From positions 6,500 to 70,499 of the forward strand of contig NZ_JAYMFI010000006.1 of NCBI RefSeq assembly GCF_035830635.1: a DNA stretch of 64,000 nucleotides, written 5' to 3'. Shown here piece by piece: positions 46,430-54,989 of this stretch. Every line of letters starts with the position of its first letter. Position 1 is the stretch's first letter. The stretch comes from Adlercreutzia shanghongiae (GTDB lineage Bacteria > Actinomycetota > Coriobacteriia > Coriobacteriales > Eggerthellaceae). The notes beneath the pieces were generated by a model. That model was not told where the DNA came from. It worked only from the letters and a program-made list of their open reading frames with translations, and searched no databases. Made by a program: the position numbers and the translations under genes.

Positions 46430-49400
46430 GTGCTCATCGATTCGCTTGCCTTCACGCTGGAAAAATCCGGCTGCCTAGACGCATTCTGGGGGAAGCTCGA
46501 CGCGGGCGTCGACGCCACGCTGGGCGTGGCGGCGTCGGCGCGGCCCTTCCTCGTGGCGGCGCGGTTCGCTCATGCGCCCCAGGCGACGCTCGTGGTGGTG
46601 GCCGGCGAGGATGCGGCGGTGGCCTTCGCCCGCCAGGTGGCGGCCTTTTTGGGGGAGGAGCGCGTGCTGCGCTTCCCCGAGCGCGCCGACGTTCCCTTCG
46701 CGCCCAGAAAGCCCGATGCCCGCGTGATCGCGCGGCGCATGGAGGCGGCCTGGGCGCTTCAGTCGGGCCGCTCCGTCGTGGTGGTGGCGAGCGCCCGGGC
46801 GCTTCTGCGCCTCATGGCACCCCCGGCAGTCATGGCGGCGCGCCCGCTTTCGCTTTCCGCTGGCACCGAGCTGGAGGATATGGGCATTCCCGGCGTGGCC
46901 GAGCTGGATGATCTGCCTCGGGCGCTCGCGGCGGCCGGCTACGCCGACACCGGCGAGCTGGACGGCCCGGGCACCTTCGCGCACCGCGGCGGCACGCTGG
47001 ACGTGTTCCCCGGCAACTTGGACTTCCCGGTGCGCCTCGACTTCTTCGGCGACGAGCTGGAGGAGATCCGCCGCATCGTGCCGGCCACGGGGCAGACCAT
47101 CTCCTCGCTGCCGGCGGTGGAGATATACCCGGTCTCGGAGTTTCCCACTTCGCCCCGGGCGCTGGCCGATGCGCGGCGCGCCCTGGAGAAGCCGGCGCTC
47201 ACGAACCCGGCTCTGCGCGACGTGCTGGAGAAGATGGAGGGCGGCCTTACCTTCGAGGGGGCCGATGTGATTCTGCCCTACTTGTACAAGCAGCCGGTGA
47301 CGCTGGGGGCCTACGCGGGGGCGGGCACGCTCACCGCGCTCATCGAGCCGCGCTCGCTCTTCGATGACGCAGCGCACGCGGCTGAGGACTTGTCCGAGCG
47401 CGCCCGAGGCACGAACATCGCGCTGGCGGGCCTGTACGCGGCCCCGGCGGCCATGGACTTCGGCGGCGAGGCGCGCGCCACCTACGTGTCCATCATGCGG
47501 GTGGGCGGCGAGATAGACGACGAGCTGCCGGTGAAGCGCGTGGACGTGGCCGGCGTGCCCGACAAGATATTCGGGAAGCTGAAGAGCCTCACGACCGACC
47601 GCTACACGGTGGTGTTCAGCGCCCCGAACTACCGCGCGCGGGAGACCATGCGCCACGCCTTCGTGGACCACGGCATCCCCATCCAGATTGTGCGTCCGGA
47701 GAATCTCGACAATGGCAATAGTGCGGCGGCGGTTGGGCGGGGCGTCCCGCGCGCAGATTCCGCAGACTCGGAAACTGCGGATTTCGCCGTTGCTGACGCA
47801 ACGACGAATGAGCCGACGCTGCGGGGCTCTGATGCATCTGATAAACATCCTTGTGCAGGACTCGGCGTTGGCCAAAGCCAACTTGGTCCCGCGGCGGGCG
47901 TTTCTCAGACGCATCAGAGCCCCTCGCTGACGTTGTCCGACCAGCGTGTGGATGAAAACGATTATGAGGAAAAGGCGGCCAAGCGGCGCCTGCGGCGGGG
48001 CGTGGTGAACATCGTGGACAACGACATCCCGCTCGGCATGATTATCCCCAAGGCGCATCTGGCCCTCGTGAGCGCGGCCGACACCCAGGGCTCGCGGGCC
48101 GCCAGCCGCGCGGCGCGCGTATCGGTGGACGTCACCGAGGTCACCTTTCCCTTCAAGCCCGGCGACTACGTGGTGCACGCCGCCCACGGCATCGCGTTTT
48201 TCCGCGATCTGGTGCGCCGCGAGGTGGACGGCACCGAGCGCGACTACCTGCAGCTGGAATACGCCGAGGGCGACAAGCTCTTCGTGCCCGTGGAGCAGCT
48301 CGACCGCGTCACGCGCTACGTGGGGCCGGAAGGCGCGAGTCCCCGCCTTACGCGTCTGAACACGAGCGACTGGTCCCGCGCGCTTGCGAAGGCCCGCAAG
48401 GCCACCAAGAAGCTCGCCTTCGACCTGGTGGACGTGTACGCGCGCCGGGCGGCCACCCAGGGCTTCCGCTTCAGCCCCGATACCCCCTGGCAGCGCGAGA
48501 TGGAGGAGGCCTTCCCGTACCAGGAGACTCGCGACCAGCTGGCCGCCATCGCCGATGTGAAGGCCGACATGGAATCGGCCCGGCCCATGGATCGCCTCAT
48601 CTGCGGAGACGTGGGCTTCGGCAAGACCGAGGTGGCCCTGCGCGCCGCGTTCAAGGCCACTCAGGACGGCAAGCAGGTGATGGTGCTGTGTCCCACCACC
48701 ATTCTGGCCCAGCAGCACTACACCTCCTTCAAGGACCGCTTCGAGCCCTTCGGTGTGACCGTGGAGGTGCTCTCGCGCTTCCGCACGAACGAGCAGCAGG
48801 CGCGGGCGCTCGAGGGCTTCGCGTCGGGCGACGTGCAGGTGCTCGTGGGCACCCACCGTCTGCTGTCGCGCGATGTGAACCCGCACGATCTGGGGCTCGT
48901 CATCATCGACGAGGAGCAGCGCTTCGGCGTGCAGCACAAGGAGCAGCTGAAGAACCTGCGCGAGTCCATCGATGTGCTGACGCTGTCGGCCACGCCCATC
49001 CCGCGCACCATGCAGATGTCGCTGTCGGGCGTGCGCGACATGTCGCTCATCCTCACGCCGCCCGACGAGCGGCGCCCGGTGGAGGTGCACGTGGGGGAGT
49101 GGGACCCCGATGTGGTGTCGGCGGCCATCCGCTACGAGCTGGCGCGCGGCGGCCAGGTGTACTACGTGAGCAACCGCGTGCGCTCCATCGACGAGGCGGT
49201 GGACCGCGTGCACGCCGCGGCCGGCGAGGCGCGGGTGGGCGTGGCCCACGGGCAGATGACCAAAGAGGAGCTGGAACGCGTGATGGAGGAGTTCGCCGCC
49301 GGCGAGCTGGACGTGCTCGTGGCCACCACCATCATCGAGAGCGGCATCGACAACCCGCACACCAACACGCTCATTATCGAGGACGCCCAGCGCTTGGGCC

Positions 49401-50554
49401 TCGCGCAGATGTACCAGCTGAAGGGCCGCGTGGGCCGCTCGTCGGTGCAGGCCTTCGCCTACTTCATGTTTCCCGAGAACGTGCCCTTGACCGAGGAGGC
49501 CGCCGCGCGCCTGACGGCCATCAACGAACACCAGGACCTGGGCAGCGGCATGCGCATCGCCATGCGCGACTTGGAGATTCGCGGCGCGGGCAGCATGCTG
49601 GGCGCCGAGCAGTCGGGCAACATGTCGGCCGTGGGCTTCGACCTGTTCGCCCAGATGCTGTCCCAGGCAGTGAACGACACGCGCGAGAAGGGCGAGGCCA
49701 CAGGTGAGCTGCCCCCGGCGCTGTCGGACATCACCGTGAACATCCCGGGCCATGCCTACCTGCCCGAGGAGTACATCCCCGACGCCGACGCGCGCGTGCT
49801 GTGGTACCGCAAGCTGGCCGCGGTGGCCACGGTGGAGGCGGTGGCGGCCCTGCGCGAGGAGATGGAGGCGAAGGCGCCTAAGATGCCGCCGGCCGCGGCG
49901 AACCTGTTCGCGCGGGCGCACCTGAAGGCCTTCGCCAACGAGCACGGCATCAAGCTGATCTCGGTGGTGGCGGGGCGTCTGGTGGTGGAGCCCATTGATG
50001 TGCCCGACGCCAAGATGAAGCCGCTGCGCCGCGCCGGCGGCCGCTACAATCCCGACAAGCGCAAGCTGGCGCTGCCGCTGCGCTACTTCAACCTGGAGGA
50101 GCAGGACAACCTCATGGGCCCCATCGCGGGCTTTCTGGCCGAGCTCACCGGCGACGACCGCGCCGAGGAGGGCGAGGGGGAGACCGCGGAGAGGACCGCG
50201 CCAGGCGGTGCGGGCGCGGGTGTCGCGGGAGGCCCCGGTGCCGCGGCGGGCGATGGCGAGGGCGCGACCAGCGGAACTGCGAGTGCTGCGACCGCTCGCA
50301 CGGCTGCCGGCAAGGGTGCTCGCGCTGGGACTGCCACAGGCGGCAGCGCGACGTCCGTCCGCGCGGCGGGCGCGGCCTCCGCATCGCCGCGCGGCGATGC
50401 TTCCGCAGGCGGCTCGTCCCCGTCCGCCGCGCGCGGTGGCAAGCTCACGGCTCGCGGCGAGCGCCGGGCAAGCAACCTCGCCAAGGGCGATGCGGCCCGC
50501 GACCGCCTGGCCGCCAAGCGCGCCGCCCGCGCCGCCAAGCGCCAGGGGGAGTAG
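46430..50554 (+). CDS. mfd: Transcription-repair coupling factor
   Basis: 1,374 residues; GTG 46430 with AAAAGGGG 6 nt upstream. The UvrB-homology region is followed by the RNA polymerase-interacting domain (from FKPGDYVVHAAHGIAFF, about 575), helicase motifs GDVGFGKTEVA and IIDEEQRFGVQHKEQ, the TRG region and D7. It displaces stalled RNA polymerase and recruits UvrA. It exceeds the usual 1,150-1,180 residues for two reasons: an in-frame, less GC-biased insert (about residues 425-510, 47703-47960) containing palindromic DNA, and a low-complexity Ala/Gly-rich, finally Lys/Arg/Ala-rich tail of about 130 residues (from 50160). Confidence 0.95.
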   Translation: MLIDSLAFTLEKSGCLDAFWGKLDAGVDATLGVAASARPFLVAARFAHAPQATLVVVAGEDAAVAFARQVAAFLGEERVLRFPERADVPFAPRKPDARVIARRMEAAWALQSGRSVVVVASARALLRLMAPPAVMAARPLSLSAGTELEDMGIPGVAELDDLPRALAAAGYADTGELDGPGTFAHRGGTLDVFPGNLDFPVRLDFFGDELEEIRRIVPATGQTISSLPAVEIYPVSEFPTSPRALADARRALEKPALTNPALRDVLEKMEGGLTFEGADVILPYLYKQPVTLGAYAGAGTLTALIEPRSLFDDAAHAAEDLSERARGTNIALAGLYAAPAAMDFGGEARATYVSIMRVGGEIDDELPVKRVDVAGVPDKIFGKLKSLTTDRYTVVFSAPNYRARETMRHAFVDHGIPIQIVRPENLDNGNSAAAVGRGVPRADSADSETADFAVADATTNEPTLRGSDASDKHPCAGLGVGQSQLGPAAGVSQTHQSPSLTLSDQRVDENDYEEKAAKRRLRRGVVNIVDNDIPLGMIIPKAHLALVSAADTQGSRAASRAARVSVDVTEVTFPFKPGDYVVHAAHGIAFFRDLVRREVDGTERDYLQLEYAEGDKLFVPVEQLDRVTRYVGPEGASPRLTRLNTSDWSRALAKARKATKKLAFDLVDVYARRAATQGFRFSPDTPWQREMEEAFPYQETRDQLAAIADVKADMESARPMDRLICGDVGFGKTEVALRAAFKATQDGKQVMVLCPTTILAQQHYTSFKDRFEPFGVTVEVLSRFRTNEQQARALEGFASGDVQVLVGTHRLLSRDVNPHDLGLVIIDEEQRFGVQHKEQLKNLRESIDVLTLSATPIPRTMQMSLSGVRDMSLILTPPDERRPVEVHVGEWDPDVVSAAIRYELARGGQVYYVSNRVRSIDEAVDRVHAAAGEARVGVAHGQMTKEELERVMEEFAAGELDVLVATTIIESGIDNPHTNTLIIEDAQRLGLAQMYQLKGRVGRSSVQAFAYFMFPENVPLTEEAAARLTAINEHQDLGSGMRIAMRDLEIRGAGSMLGAEQSGNMSAVGFDLFAQMLSQAVNDTREKGEATGELPPALSDITVNIPGHAYLPEEYIPDADARVLWYRKLAAVATVEAVAALREEMEAKAPKMPPAAANLFARAHLKAFANEHGIKLISVVAGRLVVEPIDVPDAKMKPLRRAGGRYNPDKRKLALPLRYFNLEEQDNLMGPIAGFLAELTGDDRAEEGEGETAERTAPGGAGAGVAGGPGAAAGDGEGATSGTASAATARTAAGKGARAGTATGGSATSVRAAGAASASPRGDASAGGSSPSAARGGKLTARGERRASNLAKGDAARDRLAAKRAARAAKRQGE
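47823..47923 (+). repeat. In-frame palindromic element inside mfd
   Basis: A 19-bp arm at 47823-47841 (GGGGCTCTGATGC then A then TCTGA) is inverted at 47905-47923 with one mismatch. The 63-nt interior has its own 6-bp hairpin, GTTGGC-CAAA-GCCAAC (47867-47882). Another 7-bp hairpin (TCCGCAG/CTGCGGA, 47759-47781) lies just upstream. The segment keeps the reading frame open and encodes a Ser/Ala/Asp-rich loop. Confidence 0.85.
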
Positions 50555-50652
50555 CTCTGGCCAAGCGGGCGCCCGTGGTGACAAGCTCCCGCGCGTGGCC
50601 TATGATATCGGGACGCAGGGTACGCAGGTAAGTTCAGAGGAGGGCTGCCCTT

Positions 50653-51735
50653 ATGGGCCCATCGGGACGTTTTTGGCGCGGTGTTGTCTTCGCGCTCGCG
50701 GGGGCGACGCTGTGGGGCTTCTCGGGCGCGTGCATTCAGTTTCTCGCCGAGAACTGCGACATTAGCTCCGCTTTCATTTCGGCCGTGCGCGCCGCGGTGG
50801 CGGCCGTGCTGTTCGCCGCCTTCGCGCTGGCGACCCGCCGCGAGGCGCTGCTGTCGCTGGTGGGCAGCGCTGCCGCGCGCCCGACGCTCGTCCTGTTCGG
50901 CGTGGGGCTCTACTTGTCCCAGATCACCTATGCCGTGTCCGTGGCCCTCACCAACGCCGGCACGGCCACGGTGCTCCAGGCCACCTGCACCGTGTTCGTC
51001 ATGCTCTTCACCTGCCTGAGGGCGAGACGCCTGCCGCAGTTGACCGATTTCGCCGGCCTCGTCTGCGCGCTGGTCGCAGCAGCGCTCATCGCCACCCAGG
51101 GCGATTGGGGCGTTATCGTACTGCCCGTGGCCGGCCTGGTGTGGGGCATCGCCAACGCACTTTCCGAGGCGCTTTACATCATGGCGCCCCAGCGGCTCTA
51201 CGATCACTGGGATCGCTTGGCCATCATCGCCTGCGGCATGGTCATCGGAGGCGTGGCCAGCCTGCTGGTTTGGCTGGCAGGCGAGGGCGTGGTGGCCCTG
51301 CTCGCCACCGATGCCGGCCCCGCGCAGGCCGCTTCCGCCGCGGGCGCTGGCGGCTCCGCGGCCTCCGTTTCGGCCGCGGTCGTCCCGACCCTGCTCGCCG
51401 ACATCTTCGGCTCGGGCGGCGGCTTCATCCCGCAGCTCGATGCGGTCGGCTGGATCGTCCTTGTCGGTGGCGTGGGCGTGCTCGGCACGTTTACCGCCTT
51501 CGGCCTGTTCCTCTACGGCGTGTCGCTCGTAGGCTCGGTCAAGGGCAGCCTGCTCGGCGTGGCCGAGCCCGCCGGCGCCATGGTCATCGCCGCACTCTGG
51601 CTCCAGACGCCGTTTTCCGCCGCCGACTGGACCGGCCTTCTCCTCATGGCCGCCATGATTGTCCTCGTCTCGCTTTCCGGACGGTCGTCGAAAGACCAAA
51701 GGGCAGGTACTCCCCGAGGGGAAGCGATCGGGTGA
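50653..51735 (+). CDS. EamA/DMT-family transporter
   Basis: 360 residues, about ten membrane helices in two EamA halves; the first begins FALAGATLWGFSGACIQFLAE, the second near LPVAGLVWGIANALSEALYI. An Ala/Ser/Gly-rich loop (about 217-245) sits inside the second half, after its second helix. The family moves metabolites or drugs; substrate unknown. GAGGAGG lies about 11 nt before the ATG. It follows mfd by about 100 bp and is probably transcribed separately. Confidence 0.88.
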   Translation: MGPSGRFWRGVVFALAGATLWGFSGACIQFLAENCDISSAFISAVRAAVAAVLFAAFALATRREALLSLVGSAAARPTLVLFGVGLYLSQITYAVSVALTNAGTATVLQATCTVFVMLFTCLRARRLPQLTDFAGLVCALVAAALIATQGDWGVIVLPVAGLVWGIANALSEALYIMAPQRLYDHWDRLAIIACGMVIGGVASLLVWLAGEGVVALLATDAGPAQAASAAGAGGSAASVSAAVVPTLLADIFGSGGGFIPQLDAVGWIVLVGGVGVLGTFTAFGLFLYGVSLVGSVKGSLLGVAEPAGAMVIAALWLQTPFSAADWTGLLLMAAMIVLVSLSGRSSKDQRAGTPRGEAIG

Positions 51736-51768
51736 GCGCTGGCGCCACCCTGAGGGTGCCTCACTTTT
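51732..51768 (+). terminator. Terminator overlapping the DMT transporter stop
   Basis: Outer GTGAG/CTCAC and inner CACCC-TGA-GGGTG pair, followed by TTTT (51765-51768). Confidence 0.6.
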
Positions 51769-51848
51769 CGATTCACCGTTTGTTTCGGGCCTGATAGCTC
51801 ATGGCACACTCGGAGGGCGGCTGCATTAGCGCGCTCGTTTGAAAAAAA

Positions 51849-52011
51849 TGGCCCCAAAACACTTCGAGTGAATTGTTTTGACTTCCCAAAACGTGAACGG
51901 GCACGAAAAAGAGGCAATAATTGCCCCTCAATCCCCCGATTGAAGCATTTCTGACGCTCTTTTGGTCGCTCCAGAACTCGCGCGCAGTTCACTCGACCTC
52001 TTTTGGGGCCA
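51849..52011. repeat. Highly structured 163-bp element with 24-bp inverted ends
   Basis: The left arm 51849-51872 (TGGCCCCAAAA...TCGAGTGAA) and right arm 51988-52011 match inverted at 21 of 24 positions. Inside are three perfect hairpins in a row: GTTTTG/CAAAAC (51875-51892), GGCAA-TAA-TTGCC (51913-51925) and TCAATC-CCCC-GATTGA (51928-51943). On the minus strand the second hairpin is followed by TTTTT and the left arm by a run of seven T, so it can terminate DUF559 paralogue 2 transcripts. AT-richer than the surroundings. Could be a MITE or a structured RNA. Confidence 0.75.
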
Positions 52012-52033
52012 GTCTTTTTCTGCGAGCGTCGCA

Positions 52034-52993
52034 TCAATATGGATTGAGCTGCATAAGCGCCCTATGCAGCTCGCGTTTTTTTCGCTCGTGCTCTTTTGCG
52101 CGTATCCGTCTTCTTTTGCCCATGAGCCTTGCGAGGGTTATCGCCACTCGATCCATCTCTCCGATATGCTTGAGCTGGTCGTTGGTGATAGCTACGACCT
52201 GATATCCTGCTGCCTGTAGGAGGGTGCGTCTTTTAGCGTCGCGCTCAAGCTTCTCGGCGCTCGAGTGGTACTGGCCGCTGTCGTACTCAACGGCGATGCG
52301 CTTGCCCTCCCAAGAAATGTCCGCGAAGCGCAAATCGTGCTTCCATTGAGCCGAAGTGAGCGAACTGACATTTATTGGCTTGTTGAGAATTGTCCCCTCG
52401 AACCCGTAGCCTCCGTATCTGCGGGGGAGTCCCAGCAACAGGGCGAGTTGCGTTTCTCGCGGTGAGGCGGATTTCGGACAAAGGTAGCGCAAGTTGCGAA
52501 GAGCTCTCTGCCGATGGCGGACGCCGGGGAGTCTATCGAGGTAGCGTTTCAGCTTTCCGGGCGTCGTGCAGGCAGGGAGGCTAAACTCGATGGCGTCGCT
52601 TCCTCTCCAGCTGTAGTGGCCGCAGAGCTCGAAGCCGAGGGCGATGCATTCAAGGTCGGATAAATAGCTGTGCATCTGCAAGAACAAAAGCTCGGGAGAC
52701 GGAACGAGAAGCGGCCCATCGAACTCCATGAACGAGCGAGCGGGAAAGGGGCCGCTGAAAACGGTGCACGAAACCCCCTCTATGAGACGGCGGTCGCGGG
52801 GTCTGCGCACTGCGAAGTGGACGCACTCGTTGTCGGATATACCGAAAGTCGAGCGCACGTATTGCGCCGCCTCGCGGGTCGGGGGCTCAAGCATTGGCGA
52901 GTCCGCCTTGCTGTTTGTGATCCAAAAGCGGCGCTCGCATCTGAGGTATCGAAGCGCTTGCCGCGCCGTTGGCCCCGCCAGCATGAATCCCAT
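52034..52993 (-). CDS. DUF559-type nuclease-like protein, paralogue 2
   Basis: 319 residues from ATG 52993 (MGFMLAGPTARQAL), chosen for AGGAGG 5 nt upstream; the longer frame to 53359 is not supported. Architecture matches the gene at 32559-33536: an N-terminal region, SPELLFLQMHSYLSDLECIA with FELCGHYSW, and a nuclease-like C-terminus FADISWEGKRIAVEYDSGQYH with DAKRRTLLQAAGYQVVAIT. Sequence identity to paralogue 1 is modest, so the two are old paralogues or independent arrivals. Its lower GC bias and adjacent structured element suggest mobility. Role unknown. Confidence 0.8.
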   Translation of the reverse strand: MGFMLAGPTARQALRYLRCERRFWITNSKADSPMLEPPTREAAQYVRSTFGISDNECVHFAVRRPRDRRLIEGVSCTVFSGPFPARSFMEFDGPLLVPSPELLFLQMHSYLSDLECIALGFELCGHYSWRGSDAIEFSLPACTTPGKLKRYLDRLPGVRHRQRALRNLRYLCPKSASPRETQLALLLGLPRRYGGYGFEGTILNKPINVSSLTSAQWKHDLRFADISWEGKRIAVEYDSGQYHSSAEKLERDAKRRTLLQAAGYQVVAITNDQLKHIGEMDRVAITLARLMGKRRRIRAKEHERKKRELHRALMQLNPY

Positions 52994-53309
52994 AATGTCC
53001 TCCTCGCGTCCGGTGGTGGAGGCGCGCATCTTAGCAACCGCAATTCTCAAATGTGTCTCCGGGGAGTCGCATCGCGGTCGCAAAACGCTTTGAGCTGGGC
53101 AAATGAAACGGTGAGAGCTGGCGTCTACTCGATTTCTCCATAGGGGCTGCCTCGCTTTTCGCTGCCTTCGTCTACGGGAGCGCCCCTCGCTGCGCATCGC
53201 CTGGGTGGCGCGCGGGCGCTGCGAGGGGCGCGTGGAGGGTTGCGTCGCTCTAAGATGAAACGCCTGTGTAACCGTCGAGGGGCGGCCAGGGGGCTGGGGC
53301 GCGCGATGG
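52994..53309 (+). other. Divergent intergenic region with a GC-rich inverted repeat
   Basis: Between DUF559 paralogue 2 and gltX. GCGCCCCTCGC (53180-53190) is exactly inverted at 53221-53231 and pairing can continue for four more bases past one mismatch. No gene is supported here. Confidence 0.6.
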
Positions 53310-53315
53310 TATACT
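53310..53315 (+). promoter_or_regulatory. gltX -10 box
   Basis: Extended -10 TGGTATACT, with TATACT at 53310-53315. The leader is about 40 nt and holds GAGGA before the ATG. No clear -35. Confidence 0.55.
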
Positions 53316-53361
53316 GGACGGCGACTGTGCAAGACCCATCCAAGACCTTTGAGGAACATTC

Positions 53362-54975
53362 ATGAGCAATCAAGACAAGCCTGTACGCGTTCGCTTCGCT
53401 CCGTCTCCCACCGGCATGCTGCATATCGGCGGCGCCCGCACTGCTATCTACAACTGGGCCTTCGCCCGCGCCACGGGCGGCACCTTCGTGCTGCGCATCG
53501 AGGACACCGATCCCGAACGCTCCACCGAGGAAAACACCCAGATCATTCTGCGCGCCCTGCGATGGCTGGGGCTTGATTGGGACGAGGGCCCCGAGGTGGG
53601 CGGCTCCTGCGGCCCCTACTTCCAAACCCAGCGCACGGAAACCTACGAGGCGGCGCTCGAGAAGCTCATCGAGGCCGGTGCGGCTTATCCGTGCTTCTGC
53701 TCCAAGGAGACGCTCGACGCCAAGCGCGAGGCGGCTGAGAAGACCGAGGGCGGGTATGCCGGCTACGACCGCACCTGCCGCTCTATCCCCGCTGAGGAAG
53801 CCGCTGCGCGCATCGCGGCCGGCGAGCCCCACGTGTGGCGTCTCAAGGTGCCCGAGGACCACGGTCCGGTCACCTTCCAGGATGCCGTCTACGGCGACAT
53901 GAGCTTCCCCATCGACGTGATGGACGACATGATTCTGCGCCGCACCGACGGCACCTTCACCTACAACTACGCGGTCGTCTGCGATGACGTGAACATGGGC
54001 ATCACCCACGTTATCCGCGGCGACGACCACCTCTCCAACACGCCGCGCCAGGTGCTCGTCTACGAGGCGCTCGGCGCCGAGGTGCCGCTGTTCGCGCATC
54101 TGTCCATGATCTTGGGCGCCGACGGCAAGAAGCTCTCGAAGCGCCATGGTGCCACCAACGTGGAAGAGTACCGCGACCGCGGCTATCTGCCCGATGCGCT
54201 CGTGAACTTCCTCGCGCTGCTCGGCTGGTCGCTCGACGGCGAGACCACCATCATCCCGCCGGCGGAGCTGTGCCAGCATTTCTCGCTCGACCGCATCACC
54301 AAGAAGCACTCCATCTTCGACGAGAAGAAGCTCGACTGGATGAACGGCGTGTACATCCGCGAGATGGGCGCGCCGGCCTGGGTGGACGTCGCCAAGCCGT
54401 GGCTTGCCCAGGCGAACCTCGACGGCTCGAACGTGGCCGATGGCGTCACGGTGGTGCCGACGCCCACCAAGGAAGAGGCCGCTGCGGCCGCCGCTGAGCT
54501 GCGCGTGCCCGGCGAGGGCGTGGACGCCGACACCTGGGAGGCGTGCCTGGCCGACGTGGACGATGACCACGAGTTCTACGAGGCCATGTACCCGCTTGTG
54601 GCCGAGCGCCTGGCGCGCCTGGACGAGATTCCGGCCAAGCTGGCGTTTCTGTTCTGGGGCGACTCGGTGGTGCTCGATGAGAAGAGCGTGCAGAAGGTGC
54701 TGCTGAAGGAAGGCGCCCGCGCCGACGAGGCGTTGGCCATCTGCCGCGCCATTCTGGCCAACGACGAGAACCCGTGGGACGCCGAGGCTTTGGAAGAGCT
54801 CTGCCGCGCCGCCGGCGAGGAGGCGGGCCTCAAGCCTAAGCTGCTATTCCAGCCCTTGCGCGTGGCCGTGTGCGGCAACATGGTCTCGCCGCCGCTGTTC
54901 GAGGCCATGATGCTCATGGATCCCGCCGACATCGTCGCCCGTATCGACGGTGTAGCCCAGAAGGTATTCAACTAG
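53362..54975 (+). CDS. gltX: Glutamyl-tRNA synthetase
   Basis: 537 residues, ATG after TTTGAGGA. The class I HIGH motif is PSPTGMLHIGGART (residues 15-28), the KMSKS motif is GKKLSKRHGA (about 255), and the tRNA-binding helical C-terminus follows. It charges tRNA-Glu, and in bacteria lacking GlnRS also tRNA-Gln for amidation; no amidotransferase genes are in view. The C-terminal part contains an Ala/Glu-rich stretch (about 372-395) longer than usual. A membrane-protein gene follows after 14 bp. Confidence 0.96.
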   Translation: MSNQDKPVRVRFAPSPTGMLHIGGARTAIYNWAFARATGGTFVLRIEDTDPERSTEENTQIILRALRWLGLDWDEGPEVGGSCGPYFQTQRTETYEAALEKLIEAGAAYPCFCSKETLDAKREAAEKTEGGYAGYDRTCRSIPAEEAAARIAAGEPHVWRLKVPEDHGPVTFQDAVYGDMSFPIDVMDDMILRRTDGTFTYNYAVVCDDVNMGITHVIRGDDHLSNTPRQVLVYEALGAEVPLFAHLSMILGADGKKLSKRHGATNVEEYRDRGYLPDALVNFLALLGWSLDGETTIIPPAELCQHFSLDRITKKHSIFDEKKLDWMNGVYIREMGAPAWVDVAKPWLAQANLDGSNVADGVTVVPTPTKEEAAAAAAELRVPGEGVDADTWEACLADVDDDHEFYEAMYPLVAERLARLDEIPAKLAFLFWGDSVVLDEKSVQKVLLKEGARADEALAICRAILANDENPWDAEALEELCRAAGEEAGLKPKLLFQPLRVAVCGNMVSPPLFEAMMLMDPADIVARIDGVAQKVFN

Positions 54976-54989
54976 AAAGGTCGAAGACC

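Noticed and set aside
46475..50584. A 1,369-codon minus-strand frame opposite mfd
   Set aside because: Antisense to a clear mfd with intact motifs; composition is shadow-like.
52994..53359. N-terminal extension of DUF559 paralogue 2 to 53359
   Set aside because: The extra 122 residues are Arg/Pro-rich and run into the gltX leader. ATG 52993 has an ideal AGGAGG and aligns with the start of paralogue 1.
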